In this document: piece after piece, positions 51,711 through 62,590 of the stretch
How positions within the stretch are numbered: position 1 is the stretch's first letter
How the letters are laid out: every line of letters starts with the position of its first letter
NCBI GenBank assembly: GCA_951804985.1
Contig: OX638132.1
Span: 2,585,529 to 2,649,528 of the forward strand
Source of the DNA: Dryomyza anilis
Taxonomy: Eukaryota; Arthropoda; Insecta; Diptera; Dryomyzidae
DNA length: 64,000 nt
Direction of reading: 5' to 3'
Program-made: the position numbers and the translations under genes
The notes under the pieces: generated by a model
The model's input: only the letters and a program-made list of their open reading frames with translations
Told to the model about the DNA's origin: nothing
Database searches by the model: none

Positions 51711-53394
51711 TTTGAATTATTACAAATTAAGTATGAATGCGATTTTCAAATGGCAGTAAATTATTAAATTTGAGAAAAAAATAAAAAATTTAATAAATAT
51801 TTAAAATAGTTCAGTAAAATTTTAAACAATTTTGAGATTTTGCTAATAACACATTGTATTTACCCTTTGAAGTAGGGTCTACTATAGACTACTACTTCTA
51901 GTAGACGATATCTTAATGGCATGGAATGAAAACATCAAATAGTTTGCATTGTAGTTTACAAAAAAACTAAATGTTCTGTGAGTAAACTGGATTTGGAACG
52001 GAAATGCTGCAAAAACATTAGTCGACCAGAACAAAATTAGTTGAAAACGGCAGCACATTAAGATAATGACACAGAAATTTACTGGAAAGTGATGCAAGAC
52101 GAAGCTCATAGAGGCAACCATCATCACAAATGTTGCACCAAAATCAACGTCACACTAAAATCTAGTGGAAGTCTAAACGGCATCCTGACAATCTCTGCAT
52201 CTTGTTGCATGGGTCATTCGAAGAACATAAAGTTTCTTGAAGTGCTAAAAACTTCATCTCTGTTTCCTATTTTTATTTTGGGTAGTTGTTGTCGATCTAA
52301 ATTATTTTTTGATTATCGTAAGTTGTATGTTGTACAACATATTGACAAAACTCAAAACTTTTGTCAAACTCCCAGGAAATGCAGCGCTTATCTTTCTTAC
52401 ATTTAGAGCACAAACTAAAACTTAACTGAATTTTGGCACTAGCACTATGCAATTATTGCAAATATTTTCTGTTGTTATGGTTTCTGCAATTATAGTGCAG
52501 GAAACTAAACCATTTTCAAATTGGGTTTAGAACTAAAAAGGTATACTAAATTCAGAATAATTAACTTGACTTCAGTAGATGATAAATGTTATACGGAAAC
52601 TGCCAAATAGCTTTTAAATCTAATTCTTTCATGGATAAAGTTTTTAATAGTTTTGTAAAGATGGAAAAAAAAGGTTAAAGAATATTCAGACAGAATTTAA
52701 CATTATTTAAATAAATTGACTTAACTCCTAATTCGATTATTAGACTTTATTTTAATGAGGCTTTTTAAGTTGACTGTCAACTCCCGGCGTAGCTGACAAT
52801 TTGAATACCAAGCACACAGAATTCGTACATACGAAACATTTGATGTCATCGTGATGTCATCCAACTGTAGCTTTACATGATCATTGTCCCTTTTATGTTG
52901 TGTTTACAAAATGTCTTCAAAATGTATATTTATGCTATTTGAGTTTAAAATGATGTGAATTTATTGAGTGTAAAAATTTTAGTAATACTGGTTTTAGAAT
53001 AATATGTTTTAGGTTTTTACGTTGACAATCATAACAAACTATACGATGTTATTACTATAATATTTTGCGAACACAAGTTTCTGTTATCATTGATAACCAT
53101 GAACAATCATGGGAAATTTTAAAACAGGTTTTTATAAATTCCACAATTGTTTGTTATTTCAAGTAATTTTTTATAAACATTAATATATTTCTCATGTTGC
53201 ATAGTTCAGAGATCATTAAAACTGGTGGAATTAATCAACTATTTAATAAACACAATTATCGCAACAATTAATGCAAAGAAGATTCGACGTTGTACAAGTA
53301 AAATTATCGAATTATTTTTATTATTTTCAGAAATACCTTTCTAATGTGGAAATACCAACAATTTTTTAATATATTTTTTACATTTCATTCAGAA
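51711..53394. other. Non-coding DNA upstream of the small-exon gene
   Basis: Bases 51850-52420 are of more balanced composition; a short inverted pair GTCTACTA/TAGTAGAC lies near 51870-51905. The promoter of the downstream gene should lie toward 53394, but I cannot fix a TATA box or initiator with confidence. Confidence 0.35.
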
Positions 53395-56340
53395 ATGGCT
53401 AAATTTATAGCGATTTTTGTAAACCAAGATTGAGATTTCTTGCAGAGAAACTGTATGAGTCCTCTACAACTAGTCGATTAAATATAATATTTGCATTGAA
53501 AGATTATAATGTATACTTTCATAATAAATCAATGCAACTACTTGATTATTATAGCACCAGTATTAACCCATTGTGTGAAAAATGGCAATTTTAAAAAATG
53601 TTGATAAAACAAAATTCATAAATGAGTCATATATTTCATACCGCTGACACAAATTTATACAAACATAAAACATAAATTGTAGCCGCGGTAGCTCAGTGGT
53701 TAGTGCGTTGGACTGCGAGCCGAAAGGTCCCCGGTTCAAGCCTGGACTGGGGCTAACAACATCTTTTCATAGAAATATTTTTCTATACCGAGCTACCTCT
53801 CGGCAGTAAATGGCAAACCTACGAGAGTAAAACCATTGCCTATGAAAAGCTCTCACCCGCCGTTCGGATTTGACAATAAACTGTAGGTCCCACCACTTTG
53901 AGTACAAATATAACACGCACAGCTCAAAATGGTGAGAGAGCTCGGCCGAAGTTCTATACAGGGCTGTAGCGCCAAACTATTATATTATTATTATTATAAA
54001 TTAAAAATATATTTACACAAAATTCTACAATACACGATGATTTATAGTAAAAATTATTTTTTCTATTTTTAGGCTGTCTAAGGGTTAATGAAAACTCATA
54101 TGAAAACACGTATTACGCATGCAATACATAGTGATGATTATCATAAAATTTTTAATTCAACATTTAAAATCAACAATTGAGATTTGTCTACCGCATTGTG
54201 TTGGGAACTGTTGTTCGTGAAACTTTATTTAATTTTGAGTGCAATATGTGGAAAATAATTTCGAAAATTGTTTGGATAGTGGTGCTTTTGCTACAAGTAA
54301 TTCAAAATATATATTTAATTTTTTAATTACTGTATTAATGGAAATATTTAAAATATTAACTTCAAAACTTTTGATAGTGTTTTACTTCAGTCGATTAAAA
54401 AAAACATACAATATATCGTCGTTGTAGAACGAATAATTACCAATTACATTTTTATGAAAAACTTAATTTTCTAGTTTGCTGATTAATATTATAAAGAATA
54501 AATGATGCATTTTTAAAGTTGAAAAATCTATTAATAGATTTACATTTTATTATTTACAGATTTATAAAGATTTTTCTAAATGAATATTTGGCATTTTGAC
54601 AATGTATTTGGTGACATTTCTTCCTACAACGACGATATATAATACAGTAATACAAAATAAATTAGTTTGATTTCGATATTCTGAACTAAGAATTGAAAAC
54701 ATCCGAAAATGATTTCATTTCATTTAATGGTGTTATACAGGGGAAGGAATTAATTTTAGGTTAAATAATAAAACGGTTTCGGTATACCGTTTCAAAGTTA
54801 CGGTTACGATATCGATTTCAGTTTTCGTATTAACATATTTTTTTATTAAAAATATATTACATAAAAAGCAAATATATTATGATAAAAATTGTTTGAGGAT
54901 TTAAAATTTATATTATTAAAATTAATATTATACTCATTTTTTTTTTTAATACCATTAAAAAATATTTTAAAACCCCGTATGAAAGCAACATTCGGTTTCG
55001 GTTACGGTTTACATCTCTTTTCCAAACACACATAAGTTTCTTGCAATCAAATCGCATCGAACATTAGTTTTTCTACACATTTTTGTTACTTCATTCATCA
55101 GAAAAAACATTTTAAATTTTAAAATCATGCATCAGTCTATGTTTCAGTTTAAAAAAGGATTATTTTGAATTTCTAGTTTCGATTTCGTTATTAAGATATA
55201 CGCTTTACCCTAAATGAGTGCGTTTTGAGTCGTTTAACTGTCAAACTCGGCAGATTTTCAATGATTTTGCATAAAACCTTATGAAATATTAAGATCTATT
55301 GGAATTTTCATTTTTAATAAATTATCAAAAAACGCAAGACGAATTTATAAAGTTTTATTTTTATCTAATTTAAATTTGTTTCGTTTGTTTTTCTCACCTA
55401 TACTATATTATTTAAATATTATTTACTGATTTATTTAAAAGAGAATTTTATAAATCTATTTAAGGTAATCAGTGCCGTTGTACTACCCAAAGAACTAAGA
55501 ACGGTAGGATGGATAATTTATTACGATGATTTTCGAAATTTAATTTTTATTTTGTATTCTTCAATTTTAAAAGGAAAGCTCAAGTAGTGGTGGGGAGCGA
55601 GTGTTTATACCCACAGCATTGTTTCAATCGGTACGTATTTCAAACGTACTTTTTAGATAATATGATAAATAGCTCAGTAAAAATACTAAGGTCAATGCAG
55701 AAAGTGATGAGATCAACATAGAAAGACGTGAATTCAAGGTTGAAGAAGATGATGTTAGTTTGGCACACACAAGAATACCAACGGAACTTTTTAAACCGGT
55801 ATATATTAAATATTTTACCATGACGATTATTTTTATTGCACTATTTTAATAGCTAAATAAACCACAAACGAAGCCATTGGAACCTATAGCAACTAAGTCG
55901 ATGCCACGATATACAAGTATTGTAAGCGATTCTTTTATATAATTTTGATTCCATCTAAAAACTTTCATTTTTTTAGGAACCCGAAACGTATAAAGAGCAG
56001 GTGCAAAGAAATATCAGTTCAAGTGCGTATGAACGAAATACGCCAGTAACGGGGTTAGAGGTTGGTAATATTTGAATGTAATTTCCATGGATTTAATTAA
56101 ACGATAATTCCGACATTGTTCGATTTTTTATATACAGACTGAAGATGAGCCGGAGCCAAGACAGTATAATTCATATGAATATAATTCAAACCAGTATGGT
56201 AGACCTATTCCGGTAAGCTTAAATAAAACAGATCTTTTAATATTGAAAATATATAAATGTTTTTCTATCACACACAGCAAAATGTATCCCAGCCTTATTA
56301 TATTTATAAAAGTCGGCCAGTATATTACACCACTGAATAA
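53395..56340 (+). CDS. Small-exon gene, predicted secreted protein of about 172 residues
   Basis: I do not recognise the product. Eight exons can be joined, all in phase 0: 53395-53418, 55465-55503, 55574-55630, 55691-55798, 55853-55921, 55977-56060, 56138-56212 and 56278-56340 (TAA). Introns 2-7 are 54-77 bp, typical for flies. Donors are GTAAAC, GTAGGA, GTACGT, GTATAT, GTAAGC, GTTGGT (weak) and GTAAGC; every acceptor ends in AG. Exon 1 (MAKFIAIF) and exon 2 (VISAVVLPKELRT) together form a signal peptide, so secretion is inferred. Exon 3 ends with IPTALFQS and exon 4 with IPTELFKP, hinting at exon duplication. Exons 4 and 6 are acidic; exons 7-8 are rich in Tyr, Asn, Gln and Pro (ending YYIYKSRPVYYTTE). 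No cysteine occurs in the proposed chain. It may be a structural or intrinsically disordered extracellular protein. Exon 1 is the least certain part, since intron 1 is 2 kb and holds a SINE. The start of exon 4 could instead be 55673. Confidence 0.62.
53680..53995 (+). mobile_element. Full-length tRNA-derived SINE
   Basis: The head (53682-53755) is tRNA-like: A-box TAGCTCAGTGGTTAGTGCG, anticodon loop CTGCGAG (GCG), B-box GGTTCAAGCC, and an acceptor stem pairing at 6 of 7 positions. Mismatches in the D and anticodon stems and no clean 3' end argue against a working tRNA. The body follows, with CCGCCGTTCGGATTTGACA, ACTGTAGGTCCCACC and GAGAGCTCGGCCGAAG, a 3' region of a kind I associate with insect LINE/SINE tails, and then a (TTA)n tail. 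ATAAATT occurs just before (53672-53678) and just after (53996-54002), a likely target duplication. It sits in intron 1 of the small-exon gene, same strand. Confidence 0.8.
54755..55020. repeat. CCGTTTCGGT-rich dispersed repeat
   Basis: Clusters of ACGGTTTCGGTATACCGTTT and TTCGGTTTCGGTTACGGTTT flank an AT-rich centre. The complementary style (ACCGTAACCGAAAC) recurs at 63755-63840. It may be a small transposon remnant within intron 1. Confidence 0.35.
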
Positions 56341-56399
56341 TTTAAAAGAGGGACATATTTTAGAATTTTTATTTTATATTTAAATATAACCAGTACCTT

Positions 56400-58510
56400 A
56401 TATTTTTTAATGAACATTCAAATTTAGAATAGAATTTTAACTTTGGGGTCAAAATTATATTTTGTGTGAAAATTTAAATTTTAAATGAACATTTAAATAT
56501 AGAGTTAATTTGAGTTGATCATTTGAATTCGGACTAAAAAAATTGTATTTTGGGTAAAAATAAAAATTAGTTTTAAGAGATTATTTAAGTTTACGCGAGA
56601 ATTAAGTTAAATGAAGTTAAAATTTGAATTTTGAGTTTAATTTTTAATAAAAATTTGTTATTTTAGCGAATATTATAACTTTGAGTGCAAATTGATATTT
56701 TAATAAAAATGAATTTTAATATAGAATTTCACTGATTAGTTTTTAATTTTCAGAGATTTTGATTGAAAAATAAATTTCTGTTTGAAAATTTAAATTTTGA
56801 GTAAAAATTTAAATTTAGAGAAAAAATTTAAATTTTGAGTAAAAATTTAAGTTTGAGTGAAAATTTAAATTTTGAGAAAAATTCAAGTTTTGAGTGAAAA
56901 TTTAAGTTTTGAATAAAAAATTAAGTTTTGAGTGAAAATATAAATTTTGAATGAAAATATAAACTTTGAATGAAAATTTAAATTTTGAATGAATATTTAA
57001 ATTTTGAATAAAAAAAATTTTAAGTTTTGAATAAAAAATTAAGTTTTGAGTGAAAATATAAATTTTGAGTGAAAATATAAATTTTGAGTGAAAATATAAA
57101 TCTTGAGTGAAAATTTAAATTTTGAGTGAAAATTTTAATTTCGGTTAAAATTTAAATTTTGAGTGAAAATTTAAATTTTGAGTGAAAATATAAATTTTGA
57201 GTGAAAATTAAGTTTTGAATAAAAAATTAAGTTTTGAGTGAAAATATAAATTTTGAGTGAAAATATAAATTTTGAGTGAAAATATAAATTTTGAGTGAAA
57301 ATATAAATTTTGAGTGAAAATATAAATTTTGAGTAAAAATTTCAATTTTTAGTTGAGTGAAATTTTTAATTTTGAGTGAAAAATTAAGTTTGAAATGAAT
57401 ATTTAAATTTTTAATAAAAATTTTAATTCTGAGTGAAAATTTAATAAAATGAGTGAAAATTTAAATTCTGAGTGAAATTTAAGTTTTGAATAAAAAATTA
57501 AGTTTTGAGTGAAAATATAAATTTTGAGTAAAAATATAAATTTTGAGTGAAACTATAAATTTTGAGTGAAAATATAAATTTTGAGTGAAAATATAAATTT
57601 TGAGTGAAAATATAAATTTTGAGTAAAAATTTAAATTTTGAGTGAAAATTTAAATTTTGAGTAAAAATTTAAATTTCTGTGAAAATTGAAATTTTGAGTC
57701 AAAATTTAAATTTGGGTGAAATTTTTAATTTTGAGTGAAAATTTAAGTTTTGAGTGAAAATTTAAGATTTGAATAAAAAATTAAGTTTTGAGTGAAAATA
57801 TAAATTTTGAATGAAAATATAAACTTTGGGTGAAAATTTAAATTTTGAGTGACAATTTAAATTTTGAGTGAACAAATTTTAAGTTTTGAATAAAAAATTA
57901 AGTTTTGAGTGAAAACATAAATTTTGAGTGAAAATATAAATTTTGAGTGAAAATTTGAGTTTCGGTTAAAATTTAAATTTTGAGTGAAAATATAAATTTT
58001 GAATGAAAATATAAACTTTGAGTGAAAATTTAAATTTTGAGTGAAAATTTAAATTTTGAGTGAAAATATAAAATTTGAGTAAAAATATAAAATTTTGAGT
58101 GAAAATTTAAATTTCGGTGAAAATTTAAACTTTTGAGTGAAAATTTAAATTTGGGTGAAAATTTAAATTTTGAGTTAAAATTTCAATTTTTAGTTGAGTT
58201 TAATTGAATTTAAACTTTTGAGTGAAAATTTAAATTTTGAGTGAAAATTTAAATTTTGAGTGAAAATTTAAATTTTGAGTGAAATTTTTAATTTTGAGTG
58301 AAAATTTAAGTTTTAAATGAATATTTAAATTTATAAATAAAATTTTAATTTTGAGTGAAAATTTAATAAAATGAGTGATAATTTAAATTCTGAGTGAAAT
58401 TTTAAGTTTTGAATAAAAAAATTAAGTTTTGAGTGAACATATAAATTTTGAGTGAAAATATAAATTTTGAATAACATTTTAATTTTGAGTAATTTTTGAG
58501 TAAAAATATA
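56400..58510. repeat. AGTGAAAATTT minisatellite, array 4
   Basis: More than 110 units of 'TTTTGAGTGAAAATATAAA' start about 60 bp after the stop codon of the small-exon gene. Unit variants appear in ordered runs (TTAAGTTTTGAATAAAAAA, then GAGTGAAAATATAAATTTT several times) that recur near 56890, 57030, 57215, 57480, 57770 and 57890, showing a higher-order arrangement. The left edge is the most diverged. Confidence 0.85.
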
Positions 58511-59078
58511 AGAAATTATATATAATTTTGAAAAACTTTATTTGTATGACAGTAGTAAATATATATAACATAATTGGTAAACATATCTGAAAGTAAAACC
58601 TGTTGTATGTTTAATTAATTTGCATTAAAAATTCTAAAGTATAATTTATTGCACTTGTCGCAAAGAGTACTGACTGATAAAAACCTTCAGGTGCACAGTA
58701 GATAATTGTTCAACCGCAACTGAATAATTACTGCATATTTTAGTGCATATCGAAAACAAGTCGCGTGAGTTACTCTAACAAATGAACATACAAAGGCATT
58801 AAAAATAATAAATACATTTTGATTTGAGAATTTTTTAATAAATCACATAACTTAAAGTGAGTTTTTGCATCACTACACGACAGTCATTCGTTGCATGATT
58901 TTGATCGAAAACATTAGTCGATCTTCAAATAGCAAGACGGACACTTTTAAAATGTGCTCGCAACTCGCGATTTTCGTTATATTTTAAAAAAAATATAGAT
59001 AACTGAAACAATTATATTAAACATTTATCAACAATAAAGCATAAATTTTATTACATATATGTGATAAGAAAAAAACGA
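58511..59078. other. Upstream region of the small clip gene
   Basis: AT-rich, no coding potential. The 5' untranslated region of the gene at 59079 must lie here. CACGACAGTCATTCGTTG near 58876-58893 contains a possible initiator, but no well-placed TATA box accompanies it. Confidence 0.3.
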
Positions 59079-59342
59079 ATGTTCTTGAAAATGTGCATCG
59101 CAACCGCCCTGCTAGTGCTAGTAGTTTCAGATATGAATCGCAACTGTGCCCCACAAAGTGTCTGTCTGCGACATTATCAGTGCAACCTGAAGACCTCCAT
59201 GGCTATCACCGACGGCACCGGCATCTGGTCTTCACGCAAAGAGCGAGCGGCCGTGCCGTACTCACGTTTTACGCGCTGTAAATATCCGAGAGTTTGCTGT
59301 AAAATTCCCGAAGCGAATGGTAAAGAGAGAGAATCCAATTGA
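59079..59342 (+). CDS. Small secreted clip-domain protein (87 residues)
   Basis: The predicted chain starts at ATG 59079 (a second ATG at 59091 is also possible) and has a hydrophobic signal segment at residues 5-18 (CIATALLVLVV). Six cysteines follow at 23, 29, 35, 67, 73 and 74, i.e. C-x5-C-x5-C-x31-C-x5-CC, the layout of an insect clip domain. HYQCN and ITDGTGIW are shared in kind with the exon at 62591. Clip domains are found at the N-terminus of secreted proteases and protease homologues in Toll and melanisation cascades. Here the frame stops 13 residues after the last cysteine, and AATAAA lies at 59407, so it seems to end as a stand-alone clip protein. A GTAAAG at 59320 could be a donor but would be phase 1, unlike the phase-0 donor of its neighbour. 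It may instead be a truncated duplicate. Confidence 0.75.
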   Translation: MFLKMCIATALLVLVVSDMNRNCAPQSVCLRHYQCNLKTSMAITDGTGIWSSRKERAAVPYSRFTRCKYPRVCCKIPEANGKERESN

Positions 59343-59406
59343 GACGGTGTTGTACAAAATTATTAAGTAAAATATCATAATTTCTTTTGTATTGAAATTT
59401 AAATGG

Positions 59407-59412
59407 AATAAA
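59407..59412 (+). terminator. Poly(A) signal AATAAA of the small clip gene
   Basis: AATAAA lies 65 bp after the stop codon of the 87-residue clip protein, at a normal distance. In AT-rich DNA this hexamer occurs by chance, so it is supportive rather than decisive. Confidence 0.45.
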
Positions 59413-60202
59413 ATTTATTTAAAAAATGTTAACAAATATTAATTATAAATACGAAATTTTAATTATTCATTCGTACTTCTTTTTACTTGAATTTTGGTGG
59501 GTTTTTTAGTTGTTTTACACGTTATGATATATAGAACGATAACTGAATGAAAGTTTAAATATTTCAGAAAACATACACTGAAAAACATATGTTATAAACA
59601 TGTGTTATATTTTTGCCATAGTTAAAAAAAATAATTTGGATACTACTACACAATTGCTTTTCGTTATGTTAGGGAAAATATAGTACATATATATTTTTTT
59701 TTTATACATTTTTGAATTAAAAAAAAATCAGGAATTCAGAATTAGATAAACGTAGTGGTTTTAATAAAAATATAGTAGTTGCTTTTGAATGTAAATCATA
59801 TAAAACGCTATTTACTTTAAAAAAATTATTTTTCCTACTGTATTTTTTCTTTCCACAAAAACAGTAAATTAATTTTTAGTATATTGACTTTTATAGTAGC
59901 AATCCATACGCAATTTAAAATGCAGTGGCGTGATTTAAAAACTGGTTTTTGACTCTTCTCTCTGCCAGAAGATTTACTCTTCTTTGTATTGCTCACAACA
60001 CACTGAGCGATCGACCTAATTAAGAGAGATTAAATGCATACTGAGAGATTGTGTCGTTATGCTCAACTTAGCGTAAATGTGCTTTTTGACTTTTTATGAA
60101 TTACGTCTTGTCTGATTGTATATTTTTAGTGTACTCAATTTTACTGCATTTTACTTTATATTATTGTAAATTTGAAACAACAATAAGATGTAGTTACAGA
60201 AC
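59413..60202. other. AT-rich intergenic DNA
   Basis: No supported gene or repeat. Bases 59915-60110 are somewhat more balanced. Confidence 0.35.
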
Positions 60203-60690
60203 ATGTAATGTAAGGTAATGTATGTAATGTAATGTAATGTAATGTAATGTAATGTAATGTAATGTAATGTAATGTAATGTAATGTCATGTAATGTATTGT
60301 AATGTAATGTAATGTAATGTAAAGTAATGGGATGTAATGTAATGTAATGTAATGTAATGTAATGTATTGTAATGTAAAGTAATGTAATGTAATGTAATGT
60401 AATGTAATGTAATATAATATAATGTAATGTAATGTAATTTAATGTAATGTGATGTAATGTAATGGGATGTAATGTAGTAATGTAATTTAATGTAATGTAA
60501 TGTAATTTAATGTAATGTCATGTAATGTATTGGTTTGTATTGTGTTGTATTGTATTGTATTGTATTGTATTGTAATGTAATGTAATGTAATGTAATGTAA
60601 TGTAATGTGATGTAATGTAATGTAATGTAATGTAATGTAATGTAATGTAATGTACTGTAATGTAATGTAATGTAATGTAATGAATGTTAA
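60203..60690. repeat. (TAATG)n pentanucleotide array
   Basis: Nearly 100 copies of TGTAA, with scattered variants (TGTAT, TCATG, GATGT, AATATAATAT) and a short (TGTAT)n block at 60535-60572. It is imperfect throughout, in contrast to the perfect hexanucleotide array at 23 kb. The YITLH-repeat open frame on the - strand is this repeat. Confidence 0.9.
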
Positions 60691-61194
60691 AAAAAAACAA
60701 ATTTGAAATATATAATGCAATACTATTTATATTTTTTACGTTTTTTCTATAATAAAAAATTCAGTACCCCGTCTCTTAAAGAGCAGTGGCTAGAATAGAG
60801 ATTGACAGCTTGCTAAATAAATCTCTTTGGAAACCTCTGGACGAATAACATTTTTTTTTTACCCAATCAATTTCGTTCTTCAAACTATGATTCATTGTAT
60901 CCATATTATTAAATTCATTCTAAATTCGATCAAAAACTTCTAATCTAAATTTTTTTTTTCTTTTTCTAACAAAAAAAAATATTCTCTGAATTTTTTATTT
61001 TAGAAAAAAAAGTTATATAAATCAATTTATTTTGAACAAAAAAAAAAATGTTTTTGAAAAAAAGAAATGTTTTTATTAGTTTTTTTTTTAAATAAACGAA
61101 CAAATTCAAATTACTGAAAAAATATATATTTTATAAATCAAGCAGCAATGTATAAATGAAAACAAATTGTAGAATATAACACAGGCAAAGGATC
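60691..61194. other. AT-rich intergenic DNA
   Basis: Long A and T runs at 60950-61090; nothing else that I can support. Confidence 0.35.
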
Positions 61195-61380
61195 ATATGG
61201 ACTGGTTCCGATACAGTCAAGTATCCTCATCTTTGAGTGATCTTTGATAATATCAAATGTTTCATATATTAAATCTCGGTGTGGTTGGGGTTTGAACTCG
61301 TCAGAAATGCCGGGAATTGGTAGTAAAACACACTAGGTGCTCGGCTACTGAACCACATAACCATCACTCGCCTAGTTGTG
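61195..61380 (-). mobile_element. tRNA-derived SINE or fragment (minus strand)
   Basis: On the - strand, TATGTGGTTCAGTAGCCGAG resembles a tRNA A-box region and GAGTTCAAACCCCAACC a B-box. A body of about 100 bases follows. The anticodon arm is not well formed and no clear tail was seen, so it is a degraded or unusual SINE. Confidence 0.42.
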
Positions 61381-62590
61381 TGTATATATTAAATAAAGAA
61401 TCGTTTTCTTGTCGCTTATGAGTTGTTCATCTATTACAGCTTTATCATCGAAAAGTCAAAACGTCGGATGCCCATTTTTATGAATTAGTGTTAATTAGAT
61501 GATTCGTTTTTTTTATTTATGTCAATTATATCAAAAGTCAATGAAAAATTTGTAAATTAGTCTCTTATATTTTACTTATAGCTATTTATAACCTTTTGAT
61601 ACTCTCATTAGTATCAATGGCTATGAACTGATAATACGTCGCTTTTAGAAGAACATAGACTGATAACAAAATAATGCTTCCAATATAAAAATAAATATAT
61701 TATTGTTGATAAAGAAATATAAAATTAAAATGAATCTATTTTGTGCCATAGTACACTTATGTTGGATGCTATTTTTGATTAATTCAATAATAATAATCCG
61801 AGAAGTTTACAATACTTCTCTAAATTTGTATAGAAGAGTGATTTTATAAAATGAACAACAACATCTGAAATATGTTTAACAACAACAACTAAAAATAAAA
61901 TAATAATATTAAATTTTTGTGCGCTTCACAAACTGGTTTTATTTCAACAGAAACTTGACGAACAGGGCGCTTTTAAGTTCTCTGGCGTATGAAATGAATC
62001 TTCGCCAACTGACTCTCTGTTAAACTTATTGATAAGAGCGCAGAGATACTTGAATGAATGAATGTTATTGACTAACCAGCATCCGGACAGTTTCACAAAT
62101 ATCACATTGTTATTAAATTTTAATAATTTCATTTATATTTCCATTAAAATAATATTTAATTCATTTGATAATTTATTGAAATGCTATTTATTTAAAAGAT
62201 CAAAGATCATTGATTGCTGATAACATTTGGAATTATTCTCTCGTTCAGCAATGCTATTTTCATGGTGGGGGTTTTGGAATTGATAACTCACAAAAATTTA
62301 TAAATCATCAAGTGATAAGCAGTCGTATGCCATTGAATACTGTCACGGAGATAATTCAAATATACGAAAATTATTAAGTATTTTGCCTCACAGTAAGAGT
62401 GTTTAATTGAAATGAATTTTTATTGCATACATTCTGTGAGCTCATTTGAGCGCAAAAACAGTTGCATTTCAATACTCAAGGTAGAAGCTTCCCATGTATT
62501 TCTTCAATTAGAATCACAAATATTTCCAGTTAAGCGTAAATACATTAATTACAGTGTAGAATAAAATTAAAATCGAGAAAAACTCATAGA
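61381..62590. other. Intergenic DNA and 5' region of the clip protease gene
   Basis: Bases 61930-62130 have balanced composition with a 62-codon open frame on the - strand that I do not recognise and that lacks splice support. TATAAA at 62299-62304 with CCATTGAA about 30 bp further is a possible core promoter for the gene starting at 62591, at low confidence. Confidence 0.3.

Noticed and set aside
53682..53755. Functional tRNA gene
   Set aside because: The cloverleaf has mismatches in three stems and the sequence runs into a SINE body with a (TTA)n tail and flanking duplication.
59320..59325. GTAAAG as a splice donor for the small clip gene
   Set aside because: It would be phase 1, unlike the phase-0 donor of the paralogous exon, and a stop codon with a nearby AATAAA explains the end more simply; kept as an alternative only.
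60487..60720. YITLH-repeat open frame on the - strand
   Set aside because: It is the (TAATG)n array, with no start context or domain.
61944..62132. 62-residue open frame on the - strand
   Set aside because: Amino-acid composition looks plausible, but no family was recognised, and there is no splice context or signal peptide.
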